Assembly (NCBI GenBank): GCA_009823505.1
Contig: VZQC01006589.1
Coordinates: 8,056,330 to 8,120,329 of the forward strand
Reading direction: 5' to 3'
From: Rhizomys pruinosus
Taxonomy: Eukaryota > Chordata > Mammalia > Rodentia > Spalacidae
Length of the DNA stretch: 64,000 bases
The position numbers and the translations under genes are program-made. Shown here piece by piece: positions 34,455-46,508 of this stretch. The first letter of the stretch is position 1. Each line of letters begins with the position of its first letter. Below the pieces are notes generated by a model. That model saw only the letters and a list, made by a program, of their open reading frames with translations, had not been told where the DNA came from and made no database searches.

Positions 34455-36110
34455 ATATTTTAAAATATATTTAATGATTTATTTGTGGATTTCATATAAT
34501 ATATCTCAAACATATTTAGCCCCCTTCTCCATCTCCAGCCCCATAGCCTACCCACAGGACTTCAGGAATTTTGTCATTTATGTTAAGGCCCATACAGTCA
34601 AGTTTGTGTATCCAGATGTCCCTTGGGGGTGAGTTAATCCACTGGGCCTGTTCAGCCCGTGTAGCATCACTCCCTTAAAGAAGATCAACTCTCCATTATT
34701 AAGCAGTGATCAGCTGCTAATAGTTCCTCACCAAAGTTGTATCCTCCTGTCCATTTCCCCAGTTCTACTCTAGGTTTTGTCTGATTGAGTTTGCATAGGT
34801 CTTGTGTGCCGTCACCATTGCTGTAGGTTCTATGAGCAAGGTCCCAGGAGCTTGTAAGACTGTCTCATATGGACGTGCACCTGCCCCCCACCCGGGCTCT
34901 TGCAGTCTTCTTGTTCTCTGGGTGGGATGAGTTTAATACAGGAGTCCTGTCCATGGACCCACACCCTGCAGACTTTTATCCTCTAGGCTTTGGCCATTTG
35001 TGTTCATTGACCTTTGTTGTATGAGGGAGCTTCGTCAATGAGAGCTGAGACATGCATTCGCATTCTCTCTACACCTTGTTCTACTATGTTCCATGAGACT
35101 TAGGTGTAGAGGTTTCATTATAGGCATGCCAGTTAGGGTTGGGCATCTCACAGACACTTATTCCCTGTGTGACCAGTTGTGGAGCACTGTACTAGTCTCT
35201 GTCTGTTGAAAAAGAATCTTTTTTGATGGGTTGTGACTGGCATACTTGTCTGTAAATACAAGGATCCATATTTAGCATACAGTAAGACATTACATTTTCA
35301 AGGGATATGACAGGGTTTTCATTAAGATCTATGACACCTCCAGCCTTATGGATTTGGCTGTGTTCATTGTGCCACACATGAGTATCCTCTCATGAGTGAG
35401 TTTTAAGTACAATTAGGTAGATGTTGATTGCCCCTGAGATAAATGTGCCATTACTGCACCAATATAGTGTGCTGTGCTGTGCTGGCCATTGTTGTGGTTA
35501 TTAGGGGTAAACCTGGGGTTGGACCACTGATTGATTTTCCCCCTTAGCAGCTTGCATAGCCCTAAGAAAGGTAAGCAACATAAGCATCCCTCACTGACCA
35601 ATGGATGATAAAATTGGGATACCTTTACGCAATGGAGTTCTACTCAGCAGTAAATAAAGATGAAATCATGAAATTTGTAGGTAAAGGGATGGAACGAGAA
35701 ACCTGTACATTAAGTGAAGTAACAGAGTCAGAAAAACAAATGACATGCTCTCCCTCATTTGTTGATCTTTGCACCAAATCCTTTTATGTGAGTATATATC
35801 CTGATGTAACTGCAGGGGTCAGGATAAAAGAAAGCAACCACGGAGATAAGGAGAAGGAGGGAGCCTGAAAGAGAAGCATAGGAGGAAACAGGTGTAACCA
35901 AGGGAGAAATGGTAAAATGGGGATATTTAACTGGGAGGGAAATGGGGGATTATACAAGAGTATAGGAAAGAGGGAGCTCAAGAGAGGGGGGTAATAGGAA
36001 ACTTGTAATATCAGGGGGGAATCTTAAGTGAGGAGGGAGATTAGACAGGGAGAGAGAGCAGAGAGAGAGAGAGCAGTAATGCTCAGGTCATGTGGAAATT
36101 CAAAAGGTAA
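34455..36110 (-). mobile_element. L1 element with 5' inversion
   Basis: 34,455-35,590 is the distal 3' UTR on the minus strand; its reverse complement follows 48,410-49,090 block by block (CTATGCAAGCT, ATCAATCAGTGGTCCAA, CTCATGTGTGGTAC/CACA, AACACAGCCAAAT). 35,595-36,110 is the end of ORF2 and the proximal 3' UTR on the plus strand, matching 47,690-48,045. A 5' part flipped against the 3' part is the known twin-priming outcome of L1 integration. Confidence 0.75.
35605..35780 (+). pseudogene. L1 ORF2 C-terminal relic
   Basis: Frame reading TTTACGCAATGGAGTTCTAC and onwards encodes the conserved end of L1 ORF2 (AMEFYSAVNKDEIMKF). It is only the last few dozen residues of a reverse-transcriptase polyprotein and continues into 3' UTR sequence; not a functional gene. 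Confidence 0.8.
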
Positions 36111-36114
36111 TATA

Positions 36115-36918
36115 TTAGTTCAGAAGGTAAGATGTAGTCACCATCCCATCACTAATATCAGTATTTAGCAATGCCTCTGGGACCTTTCTGGAAATGTTAG
36201 GACAGAAACATGTTCTTTGTTTTAAGGGTATTCACCTGTAGGACATAGAGTGAGATCAGCTTACTGCTGTCCTTCTAATATGTCTAGCCAACTTGCCGAA
36301 GAATGAAATCAATGCCCAAGAAATAATGACTGAGGTAAACAGAGAACCTTGTTATAATGGAGTTTAAACACAGTTAGACCATTTCTCCCCTTAGAAAAGT
36401 GCAATCTCTTTCAGTCTCATGCAACCCAGAGAATCCTGGTGAATGTAATTTTACCCCTAATGTTTATTCACTAATCCTTAGGATAGTTTATTTTCTTACA
36501 GGATGTCAGAGTTCTGACACAGCAAATGAAAGAGCAGATATTTCTGACTTTATCATTTAATAGCCGTGTGTTCATGGACAAGTTACCTAATGTGGCTGAA
36601 GCTGACAATCCCATGATGAACTGTCTAGATAAAAATATAATTGTATACACCATTGCTAGGATGAAGAAATAAGATTGCTGGATTCAAGTTTTAACATGTG
36701 GTAGAAGGAGTTAGTGCTCCAAGGTAGATAATCCTTTTTGCTTTCTACTGAGAAGTAGCACATAAAATAAATATCTGCCTGAACACAAACTCCGACTGAG
36801 AAAGGAGAAACATCTGGGTGCCCCAAACCAGCACTGGAAGATGTGGATGCTGATGGCTGAGAAATGCACAGGATGGGAGTGTTCCCAAGACCATCCTGGG
36901 GGAGCAAAGATAGCTAAA
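36115..36918. other. unique-looking sequence with possible MIR scrap
   Basis: TAATAGCCGTGTGTTCATGG and GACAAGTTACCTAATGTGG at 36,558-36,600 could be a MIR core. Nothing else recognised. Confidence 0.35.
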
Positions 36919-36921
36919 GAC

Positions 36922-37360
36922 TGTCACTTGTGACCTGCCACAAACTCACGCTTGAGGAAGAGAAAGCTTAAGTCTTCATGCCAGCAAGAGCAGGAATTTT
37001 GTTCCCAGGAAGGGATTTCACACAATTTTGACCAGTTGTTAGACCACCCTGCAGGAGAGACTAAGCCAAGATAATGAGGCTTTCGTAGTGGACAGGACCA
37101 CACCTGATCAGCACTGCATTGTTATGTATACCTCTTCCCCTCTATTGAAACCTAAACCTCATGTTATTAACCTGAAGATGAGCAAGAGGGATCTCTTTGT
37201 TCATGCCTGTTCCACGAAACGTGGCCATATTAAATAAATCTCTTTTCTCTGTGCTTTTACTATTATTTTCCTCTTTAATTGACATATTTGCTATGAGAGG
37301 TCAAGCCTGGTTTGTTGGAATTGTCCATGACCAGGCTTTGACCCTAAAACTCTGGTAACA
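36922..37360 (+). mobile_element. candidate solo LTR
   Basis: Starts TGTCACTTGTGACC and ends TCTGGTAACA, has AATAAATCTCTTTTCTCTG at 37,235 as a polyadenylation-type site, and is of LTR-like length (439 bp). The flanks (AAGAC, ATACC) do not form a clean target duplication, so the ends are uncertain. Confidence 0.4.
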
Positions 37361-38110
37361 ATACCTGGATGTTGGGAGGCTAACCACATAAGGCAGAAGG
37401 CTTTCTGAATGGTTAGATCATCTTCAGGGTTTCAACCAGCTTCCATCCATTAAGTTCAGTCTAAGAAAAGCCATATCTAAGTGAAGAATATAAATCAGCA
37501 AGTGTTTGCCAGTTAGGGAAAGAGAGAGTAAAGACTGACATGTGGGAAACAGAGAAAGTACTCCCCCCCCAAAAAAAAAACACAGAATACTGGAACAGGA
37601 TTAAAATTACTCAAAATACTCTCTGAGTGATATTAATTCCCAAATGAATTCCTCTCAGAGCTAGAGCCACTCTGGAGCACGCAGTGGAAGAAAACCCAAT
37701 TTTTTTTTGAGATAACATATCAAAAGCACAAGATTCTCCAACAAACATGTAAAATGAAAATATCTTTTGTGATAATATTTACTTTAGGATGTCAATTTTT
37801 AGGACACCAATTTTTAATATAAGCAAGACAGATATTAATTAGAAGAATGAAGAACACATTAATATGGATATAATTGACCCTTACACGTTATAAAATGAAT
37901 AATTCACTAGAATGATTTTATAATCTTGAGCCAATGTAACTTCTAAAAGTCAATGCAAAACTGACCATTAGTTAAGTGAAGAATACTCAAATAAAAATGT
38001 TAACAGTATTTTTAAAATATTATAAATTAAGGAGAAATAATCCAAGGATATAGAATGCAGATGGATAAATGTTTTCACAAAACTGTCAAAAAGTAAATAC
38101 TTCAGGATTT
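37361..38110. other. AT-rich unique-looking sequence
   Basis: No element or gene recognised; C8 and A10 runs at about 37,563-37,580. Confidence 0.4.
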
Positions 38111-38114
38111 AAAG

Positions 38115-38260
38115 ATACTATATGGTGTATACTAACATATGGTGTTTATATGGTATATACAGCAGATGGTGTATAATACTACATTGTATAGTAGATTGTG
38201 TATAATAGTATATGGTGTATAATAGCTTATGGTATAGTACATGGCATATGGTGTACAATC
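38115..38260 (+). repeat. degenerate (TATGGTGTATA) array
   Basis: TATGGTGTATA, TATGGTGTTTATA, GATGGTGTATAATA, TATGGTGTATAATA and similar recur with variable spacing. Confidence 0.75.
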
Positions 38261-38399
38261 TATCTCTTTCATATATATAGCATGCATTATATATTATGTA
38301 TTGTGTCATTTATAATTATGTTAATCATAGATGTTATATGTTATTTATAGTTCATATATAATTTAAATTAATTACATATCTATGAAATCCCTTTGAGAT

Positions 38400-38720
38400 C
38401 TATAAGAGATTCTTAAATATAATTTTTTGCACTTTGATGTTGATGTCATGTATTTATATAACGTGTTCTGAACACACCAGCATCCTGTCATTTTCTTTTA
38501 TCACTCTCTTACTCCTGCTAAACCCTGTCTTATTTCCCAAGGGCCCCTCCTGCTTTGCTTCTGTTTGTGACCCATGGAGTTTACCTAGGATTGTTTGCAT
38601 GAGCACAGGTGGGAGAATATTCCTGGAGCCTGAGCAACTACCTAGGGACAGCACTGGTGACAAAACTGACTCCCCAGTAGCCATGAATGGCCAAAGCCAT
38701 CCTTAACTCACAGCTTACAC
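38400..38720 (-). mobile_element. probable L1 3' UTR fragment
   Basis: TTGTGACCCATGGAGTTTACC, TTGTTTGCATGAGCACAGGTG, CTGACTCCCCAGTAGCC resemble a common rodent L1 antisense 3' segment. The open frames on both strands are therefore not genes. Confidence 0.5.
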
Positions 38721-38967
38721 AGAGGCAAAACAGGCCAACCTGGGAACTGAGTCTTCTGGTGTTTCTAGTTTGCTAAACAGATCTACTAGATTAGAATATA
38801 GGTGACAGGATTAATCAAATCAATAGTCATTCAGTCCTACTCTGGATGGATTCAACATATATAGTCATTGTTTTGAGTCAATGTGGAAAAGCTATAAAAA
38901 TAGATCACATGACAATTCAGTAATGAAGCCTCCAATCATAAAAGAGCTAGTTGTATAAAAAACTGAT

Positions 38968-39190
38968 TTGGGAATGGAGACATGGCTCCAGGACTAAGAG
39001 CACTGGCTGCTTTTGCAGAGGACCTGAGTTCAATTCCCACCACCCACATGGCAACTAACAACTGTCCATAACTTCAATTCCAGGGGAATTTGATACTTTC
39101 TTCTGACCTCTATGGGCTTGGCACAACAGAGGTGCACTTACAGACATGCAGGCAATACACTCATACACATAAAATTAAAAACAATAAAAT
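38968..39190 (+). mobile_element. B3-type SINE
   Basis: GGAGACATGGCTCCAGGACTAAGAGCACTGG, CTTTTGCAGAGGACC, TTCCAGGGGAA and ACATGCAGGCAATACA with an A-rich tail. Confidence 0.9.
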
Positions 39191-39429
39191 ATTCCAAAAA
39201 CCTAAGGTATAAAAATAAGTGCTACGTCGGCTCTAGAACCTGTTTAGGGATCCACATTGCAAGAGCATAATTGTCTTTAGATCATAAGGAATATAACATT
39301 AACATTGTTCAGTTTGTCTTACAGCTAGGTACTTGGTACTGACATCCACAGATAAGGGATACCATTCATCTTCTGTTTTTCTGTATGTTTGTATGTATGT
39401 ATATTTATGTATATAATATATATATATAT

Positions 39430-39680
39430 GAACAAAAAAAAAGAGAGAAAAACCTATTCAAAGAACTGACCAAAACAGTAAACTTGTGCAGCAAAAGGGT
39501 TATAAAAGACAAAAAAAATGCAAGACAGAACTTAACATGTATGACAGAATCCATGAGCTCAGGTGGTGAGTTGGGGGGGGCGTGAGGGTGGGCATGGATG
39601 GGGGAACAAGTCTACTAAATTTGATTAAGAAATATTGTATGAAATGCACTCAATAAAAATTAACTTAAAAAATAATAAAA
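39430..39680 (+). mobile_element. L1 3' UTR fragment
   Basis: GAACTGACCAAAACAGTAAAC, AGAATCCATGAGCTC, a G-rich run and CTCAATAAAAATTAACTT, as in the L1 tail at 23,560-23,790. Confidence 0.75.
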
Positions 39681-39694
39681 TATTTTTAAATGCT

Positions 39695-40020
39695 TGATCC
39701 AGAGCTGGGCAGAAAGTTCAGTCAGTCAGCGCTTGCTGTACCAGCATGAGGCTCTGATCTGTACCAGCATGAGGCTCTGATGTTTGGTCCCAGGGTGTGG
39801 TGCATGCTTTGTATTCCCAGTGCAGAGGAAGAGGGAGGTGGAAATAGGCAGGTCTCCAGGGTTCACTGACTGGCCAGGCCAGCCTACCTGGGAAGTTTTA
39901 GGCTCAGACAGACCATGTCGTAAAAACTGTAGAGGATGAACCTGAGATACAGCACCAAACATTGATGTCTGCCATTTACACAGAAATGGACACATGTACA
40001 TGTGTACCTGAACACATATG
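39695..40020 (+). mobile_element. B4 (ID-B1 fusion) SINE with internal duplication
   Basis: CAGCGCTTGCTGTACCAGCATGAGG, GTGGTGCATGCTTTGTATTCCCAG and GATGTCTGCC follow the B4 order. A 23-bp unit (CTGTACCAGCATGAGGCTCT and ...GAT) is duplicated in tandem at about 39,736-39,781. Confidence 0.75.
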
Positions 40021-40024
40021 AACA

Positions 40025-41780
40025 TATACATTCACACACACATACGTACATGTGTGCATACATATGTACAAAAATACTTGATGTGAACTATAAAGCAATA
40101 AAATGAGAGATTAATGTAAAAAAATCAAACCCAAACAAGGAAATTTAAAGGCATGACTCTGAAGATTTAAGTTGAAAAGTAAAGTCACAATTGCAATTTC
40201 ACAGAATTCTGAGTTGAATTATTATTCAGATATCACTTTAAGGTGAAAATATACATCAAAATGTATGCGTTAATGGATCACATCAATAATATCCTATTGA
40301 GGATGTTAAGTTCTTACTCTGAAGTCAAGAAACCAGTTGACCAATCCCTCTCTGACACTTCTTTGGCAGGATGTAGAGCTTCTTCAAATATACTAAGACA
40401 ACAAAGAGATAAAAGAAATAATATCAGGACCTAAAAGTAAGAAATAAAAATGGCATTGTGATAAATGTCAATATATGAAAAAGTTCTAATCTGTGAATTA
40501 TTATGGTGAAAAAGATCAAGGCTGATAGGGAAAGGATCAAAATAAAAATCAATAGTTTATGTATACACCAGTAAATCAATTAAAATAAGTTATTGTAAAG
40601 ACAGTAGGCATAACAGGTAATGTCGGTCTTAAACATATTTCACACTTTGACAGAAACATTCAGTGCTGTAATGTTTACAGACTGCCAGGACCTCATTATG
40701 AATCAAAACTGAGAAGATGAAAATCCAGGAAATAGTCACATCAAATTGTAATATGAAGGAAGGATGAAAACTCTGTTCACTGCAATGTGAATATGTCATA
40801 AATTTAAAGAAATAAAAACTTGTGAGATTGCATCAAAATAATCCCATGAAATAGAGTAAGGAACCTAGAAAATAGTACATATCTATAGTTATAGTTATAT
40901 GTGTGTGAATAAAACACATGATATGTAATAAAGTTGATAAAAATGGAGGAATACTTGGTCCTATGTATAACAAAGCATAAACTATATCCATACCTGATAT
41001 TAAACTCATATGCACATTTCCATCATGCATTGATAGATATAGATGTAGAGAGAGGCATTTGATATAAATCAAGAAAATTCTCATAAAAGTGTATACATCA
41101 AAATTAAACAATAGTTTTTTATTTACTTCTTATTTAAATAAACAGCATTAAATAATAATATGAATGTTGCTATCATATACTTCTATCAGTAACAGATTAT
41201 AGATAGAAAATATGAAGAAATTCTGCAAATCTCATGTGAGCCACCAGTGCAAACATAGAAGAGTAGTGAAACAGGCAATGAACAAAAGAGAAATGTAATA
41301 CTGTTAAAATATAAGGTGATGCTGAGACTCGCCAAGACTTGCACAAATGCAAACTAAAACAATATTGTATACTTCAGTTTTCACATAATGGAAAACATTT
41401 TAGAGTGTAAGAATATTAAATATTAGCTTCTGATATTATTTAAATGCAAGTGTGGATTGATGAAATTTCATTGGACGAGAGATTTTTAAATTTAATAATG
41501 AAATAAGTTAGAGAAGAATACATACATTTATCATACACTTACACAAGATGACATGGACTAAAAAAGCCTAAGAAAAATTGGTAAAACCAAACACTCATAC
41601 AAGTAAACACCAAGCAAAAAACAGCAAGAGTTTATTAATAAAGTTTGATGCACCTAAGCAGCCTCTGGAATATGGAACAAATTACAATATTATTAACATA
41701 CTAATATCATCTATGTGTTTGCTTATTGAAATCAATACATCTTGCTAAAATTATGTGTATTTGAGGTTTAAAATGAATTA
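40025..41780. other. AT-rich unique-looking sequence
   Basis: About 1.75 kb; no element or gene recognised. Confidence 0.4.
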
Positions 41781-41782
41781 AT

Positions 41783-41938
41783 GAGCCAGGTATTATAGCA
41801 CACACCTTTAATGCCAGCACTCTGGAGGCAAAAAAAACTGGATCTCTATAAGATGGAGGATAGCTTGGTCTACATAACAAGTTCAAGGTGGGGCTATAGG
41901 GAGACCCAATCTCAAAAAGACCAAAAAGAAAAAAGAAA
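41783..41938 (+). mobile_element. B1 SINE, diverged
   Basis: GAGCCAGGTATTATAGCACACACC, CCTTTAATGCCAGCACTCTGG and CAATCTCAAAAAGACC; an internal A-rich run replaces part of the left body. Confidence 0.9.
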
Positions 41939-41939
41939 T

Positions 41940-42595
41940 ACAGTATGTATACACACATATATGTAAGAGTTAAAATACAATATTAACATTTTGTTAAATG
42001 TAGTAGTGGTTATACAAATAAATGTTGCATTTGCTATAGCCCTTTCTAAATAATTAAAATGTTTAAAATAAATATTATTTCTAGGTTTCCAGCATACTCT
42101 TCCAGTCGTGGTAACTATAACACTGGATAACTATGTGGTCTGTACAAAGCACAAAATTCAGCTTCTGCCCTATAAATATCCACATTTAACATATATTCAA
42201 TTATAAAAATATTATGGGATTATTATTTATTATTATTATTATTTAAATGATGGAATGGGGTGGAGAGTGGTTAAGTAGCAAGCAGGACTGGGCAGTTCTA
42301 TTTCCTTAGACACAATGTAATAATAGGTTTCAAGCCAGGCTCTTTCTCTCATTCTTAGCTCTCTTTCATCCAGGTACAGAATCTGTTAGAGCCACTAACA
42401 GCAGGTCATAATTGAGCCCTACTCTAGAATCTATAATGTGGTTTCGATTATGGCAACGATCTGGTAAAACCAGAGAAAAGAATGACATTTCTCATTTGCA
42501 AATAAATAACTGACACTAAGAAGTCAAATCACTAGTCTGAGGCCACAGACTTGAATGTTAAACCTTGGACCTGAGCACAACTCTTTTTAGGCCTC
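41940..42595. other. AT-rich unique-looking sequence
   Basis: (TTA)n-like run at 42,220-42,245; nothing else recognised. Confidence 0.4.
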
Positions 42596-42605
42596 ATTTG
42601 GAAAG

Positions 42606-42890
42606 TGCCTCTCTCAGGTTCAGATTTATAAAATTTATTTGGGAAAATCTCTGCAACGAATCTATAGTCATGAGACTCTTTGGGGAAAATTTGAACAGCA
42701 TGTGAAGAGACTAGATAGTCTCTGTCCTATTGATCACCGTGACATAAGGGATCATCTCAAGTGGATTGCTAGGCTGTGCCATGTTGATCTTAGAAGAAGG
42801 AACTTGACCCAAGCTCAGCCAGCAGCAGAAACTGCAGCACAACAGAATAAGAAAGATGAGCCAGGAGTCCTACAGAAGAATCAACTGTAA
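42606..42890 (+). pseudogene. unidentified open frame, possible retrocopy remnant
   Basis: Open from upstream of 42,606 to TAA at 42,888, with no ATG at the natural beginning (the first plausible start is TTG at 42,639). The product is basic, with FEQHVKRLDSLCPIDHRD followed by a WIARLCHVDLRRRNL helix-like stretch and a Gln/Ala-rich tail. Not SINE- or microsatellite-derived. I do not recognise it and no function is proposed; it may be a decayed processed pseudogene or chance. Confidence 0.25.
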
Positions 42891-42894
42891 TGTC

Positions 42895-43555
42895 CTCAAA
42901 GTAAGGAATAAAGCCATCCTTAGATTTAAATTCCATTGCTTTATGACTCCTGGAATGTCAGAGCCACCCACAACACACTTTATAGCAAAGCAGCACAAGC
43001 TATTGCAGGAGATGAAGATTAGAACAAAGAATTATAACAAGGCATGGAGGTGGGCATCAGCTGGCCTGGCCTCAGTGACCAGGAAAGTGACAGAAGAGAC
43101 TTAGACAAGAAAGAGAAGAAAACACAATGTGACAGTAAGTGAGAAGTAGAGGGAGGATGTTGAAGGTGTGGGGAGGGATCCCAGAGGCTGACTGGCAAGG
43201 CCTGAGCCAGAGAGCCTAGCCAGTTTGGTTTAGTATTTGTGCAATTAACATTGCAACGCCCAATCCTTTCTCTGTGATAGGATTTGGTTAACATCTTCTG
43301 CCATCTTTATCGGGCAATAAGCAACAGTTCACACAGAAAGTAGACCAGGAAAGAAGACCTTCTTGATCTGGATCATGTATGACACAAGCAGCAGTGAGGA
43401 CCTTAATGCCACTGATATGTGACATACAGAAATCTCTGGCTACAAAATGGCTATCCAGTAGTTCAAATATTCACAGCCAAATAATTAGCATGATGTGGTG
43501 AGAAAACACAAGTCGCTAAGCCATATATCAAATAATATTTGAAATATATAGAAAA
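42895..43555. other. unique-looking intergenic sequence
   Basis: Short overlapping frames only; no element recognised. Confidence 0.35.
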
Positions 43556-43558
43556 TGC

Positions 43559-43707
43559 TGCTGGGCATGGTGGCACATGCCTTTAATCCTAGCACTTGGG
43601 AGGCAAAGGCAGAAAGATCTTTGTGAGTTCAAGGCCACCCTGGTCTACAGAGTGAGTTCCAGGACAGCTGGGGCTACAGGGAGACCCTGTCTCAAAAGAC
43701 CAAAAAA
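43559..43707 (+). mobile_element. B1 SINE
   Basis: Full B1 from GCTGGGCATGGTGGCACATGCC to GACCCTGTCTCAAAAGACC, with a 14-base A tail. Well preserved. Confidence 0.95.
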
Positions 43708-43709
43708 AA

Positions 43710-45055
43710 AAAAAAATGCAAGAGCACTTGGGACAATGATATTGGTATCAGCATCATTGATACAAAAAGATAAGGAACAGTTAACTTCAAATAACATGTA
43801 GCTAAAATCAAGAAATTAAAGCTAGAGGCCTTCCGGCTACATAAAAGTAAACTCTAGGATATGCAATTGTCAGAGCAGAGAACAGGATAGCAAAAGCGGT
43901 TACACAGTATTGCATTCCAGTAAATGAGAGTGCCACAAGGTGAAGCCATCCTTAAGCACATAAGGAACGCAGGAGTATTGAACCCTTCAGATCTCACACT
44001 TAACACATCATCATTCTATCTCCTGAGGAAATCAGAAAACTCCTGGAGGTAAGTAGTCTGTGAGAAATTGCCCATGTGAAAGTCTTGCCTCTAGCCAGCT
44101 TGTCAATTTTGATTCCCTTGTGAGCCCTGGTAAATGTGACCTCAGGAATATGGTAGGGACACATTATTTTAGAAAAGTTTTAAACACCAATCAGAAAGGA
44201 AAAGACCTAGTTTGTATTCCTATGGAATAAGTAATAAGATGCATTAACAACACTTTCCCAGATCTAGGTTAATAATCTTGTGCCCTATGAAAAAGAAGTT
44301 CAAAATATTATGACCCATATAAAAACTACATAATATTACTTTGACCTATTATATTAATGATCTCATGTTTATAAAGAGAATAACTAAAACCTGGTGTGCA
44401 TGCTGCAGATACTGCTAAAATTCACAAGCTCTGAGCGTGAGAAGTAGATCTTGTTTCAAAGGTCTGTTCTACTCATAAAACTTCTAGTGCCCCATATACA
44501 AAAAATATTTAAAAGACTTTCAGTATTAAGTAGGGCCCAGAATAGAAAAAAAAAAATGTCTAGGCCAAATTAAGTAACAATTGGCCATGCAATTTGGTGA
44601 ACAATATGCTATTGCAGGTGTCACTAGTGGGAAAAGAAATGTCATCTACAGTGTGCAGCTTGTTCCAGGAGGGCAGCCATGATTCATTCAGTCCCCATGG
44701 TAGGAACAACATGATGAAACTGTGGGAAGGGATAATGTCTATATACTGAGATGTCCATGAGCTATGGTAGATGCAAATTGCCTGTATGTGAGACAACTCT
44801 CCATAAGTCTGAGATTTGCCCTTCTTCAGCTAGAATTCTTTAATACCCAGCAAACCCTAAGGGTGAGAACACCCAGAAACAACCCCTGTAAAGACAGAAG
44901 TATTTTCTCCAGAAGAGTACAAGCAGGATGCATGAGCAGATGATTCCCATGCCCATGATGTCGACGTCTCAAAGACACTGTCCTCAGCTGTCTCCCATGG
45001 TCTCATGTAAGGGAGGTCTTGGTGTCAACTTCAGAGCAAAGGAAACGTCCAATTC
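43710..45055. other. unique-looking intergenic sequence
   Basis: About 1.3 kb with no recognised element or gene. Confidence 0.4.
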
Positions 45056-45059
45056 TCGC

Positions 45060-45430
45060 CTTCAGACAGCCTGTGTGGTGGTTAGGGAGGGAATGTCCCT
45101 CATAGGCTCCAAGTAGTCAGACATTTTGTTTCCAGTTGGTAGTGCTATTTGCGGAGGCCTTAGAAGGTGTGGTCTTTCTGGAAGAAGCACTGGGGTGGGC
45201 TCAGAGAGTTCTTAAACCTTGCCAGATCTCCAGTTGCTCTCTGCTTCCGGTGCCTGCTTGAAGCCATGAGCCTCTGCTTCCTGCTCCTGCTCCAGCTACC
45301 TCCCGTCACCGTGTCTCCTTGCCATGTCTGGATGCTGACTCTCATCGAACTATAAGGGCAAACAAACTTCCTTTAATAAATTCCCTTGATCATGGTGTTT
45401 CATCACAGCAATAAAAAAGTAAATAAAAAG
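45060..45430 (+). mobile_element. rodent interspersed repeat (family not named)
   Basis: GGTAGTGCTATTTGCGGAGG, CTTTAATAAATTCC and TTTCATCACAGCAATAAAAAAGTAA are blocks of a common muroid medium-reiteration repeat. The short frames on both strands belong to it. Confidence 0.6.
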
Positions 45431-45696
45431 GAATTTGTACCAGAGAGTGGGTTGTTGACTGTGAGTAATCTGACCATATGGGTTTTGGGAAGAAAGTGGA
45501 AGACTTTGGAAGTATAGGCTAGAAAAACAGCTGATTGCTATAACCAGAGCTTAATGGGGGATTGTAGTAGAAGCCTTGGAGAAAACACTACTAAGAACAG
45601 TGTAGCAGTAAGTGGGATATTTTGGCAAAAAGTCTGACTGGAATCTCTCCACAGCCAGAGAGCTTGCCTGAGGCTAAGTTGAAAACCAATGGATGG

Positions 45697-45955
45697 GGGC
45701 TGGAGAGATGGCCTAGGGGTTAAGACCGCTGACCACTCTTGCAGAGGACCCGGGTTCGATCCCCAGCACCTACATGGCGGCTGAGAATCGTCTGAAACTC
45801 CAATTCCAGGAGAACTCCAGTTCCAGGGGAATCCAACACCCTCTTCTGACCTCCGCGGCATTGCACAGCACGGGTGCACAGACCTGCATGCAGACAGCAC
45901 ATTCATACACATACAGAAAAAAATAAAAATTTTTAAAAAATTAAAAAAAAGAAAA
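45697..45955 (+). mobile_element. B3/B2-type SINE
   Basis: GGGCTGGAGAGATGGCC head, GACCCGGGTTCGATCC box B, full body and A-rich tail, flanked by AAAACCAATGGATG / AAAAGCAATGGATG. One of the best-preserved copies here, with an intact RNA polymerase III box B. Confidence 0.96.
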
Positions 45956-46089
45956 GCAATGGATGAATTTCTTTGGCAGAGGGTATTTTAAGCCAGCTTA
46001 ATGAAGAAATGGTGGCATGTATATTAATGTTGAATATTATCTACAGTGGGAAAGAGCAAGCCAGTAAGCAGCATTCTCCCATGGTCTAT

Positions 46090-46190
46090 GCAGGTTCCTG
46101 CCTTGAGTTCCTCCCTTGGCTTCCCTTGATGATGGACTGTACTTTCAAGCCAAATAAACTCTTTCCTCCCAAAGTTGGTGCAAAAATGCA
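46090..46190 (+). mobile_element. rodent repeat fragment
   Basis: TGATGATGGACTGTAC, TCAAGCCAAATAAACTC and TTTCCTCCCAAAGTTG resemble the 3' end of a common rodent repeat, probably the same group as 45,060. Confidence 0.5.
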
Positions 46191-46199
46191 AGTTAAAAG

Positions 46200-46470
46200 T
46201 AGAAAAGAGCAGCACAACTGTCCCATCCAGAGATGATCTCAAAAATAAAGACAGGGCAGAGCTCAAAATGCAGGGCTTCAATTTGTTTGAAAAGAAAATA
46301 GCACAAGATTGGAGTAAAAATGTTTCCATGAGGAAGTCTGGATAGCTTCAGGAGCCTTACACATAAGGATGAGAAGGAGGATAGAAAGCAAATAGATGGA
46401 TGTATGGGTTGGGGGATGGATGGATGTTTGGATGAGGTACCAGGTACCATAATGTTAAGTTCTCAGTGAT

Positions 46471-46508
<38 letters not shown>

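Noticed and set aside
35605..35868. 87-codon frame as a gene
   Set aside because: It is the L1 ORF2 C-terminus running into the 3' UTR.
45720..45902. tRNA gene at the head of the B3 at 45,697
   Set aside because: The box A/box B-like sequences belong to the tRNA-derived SINE head; no complete cloverleaf fits.
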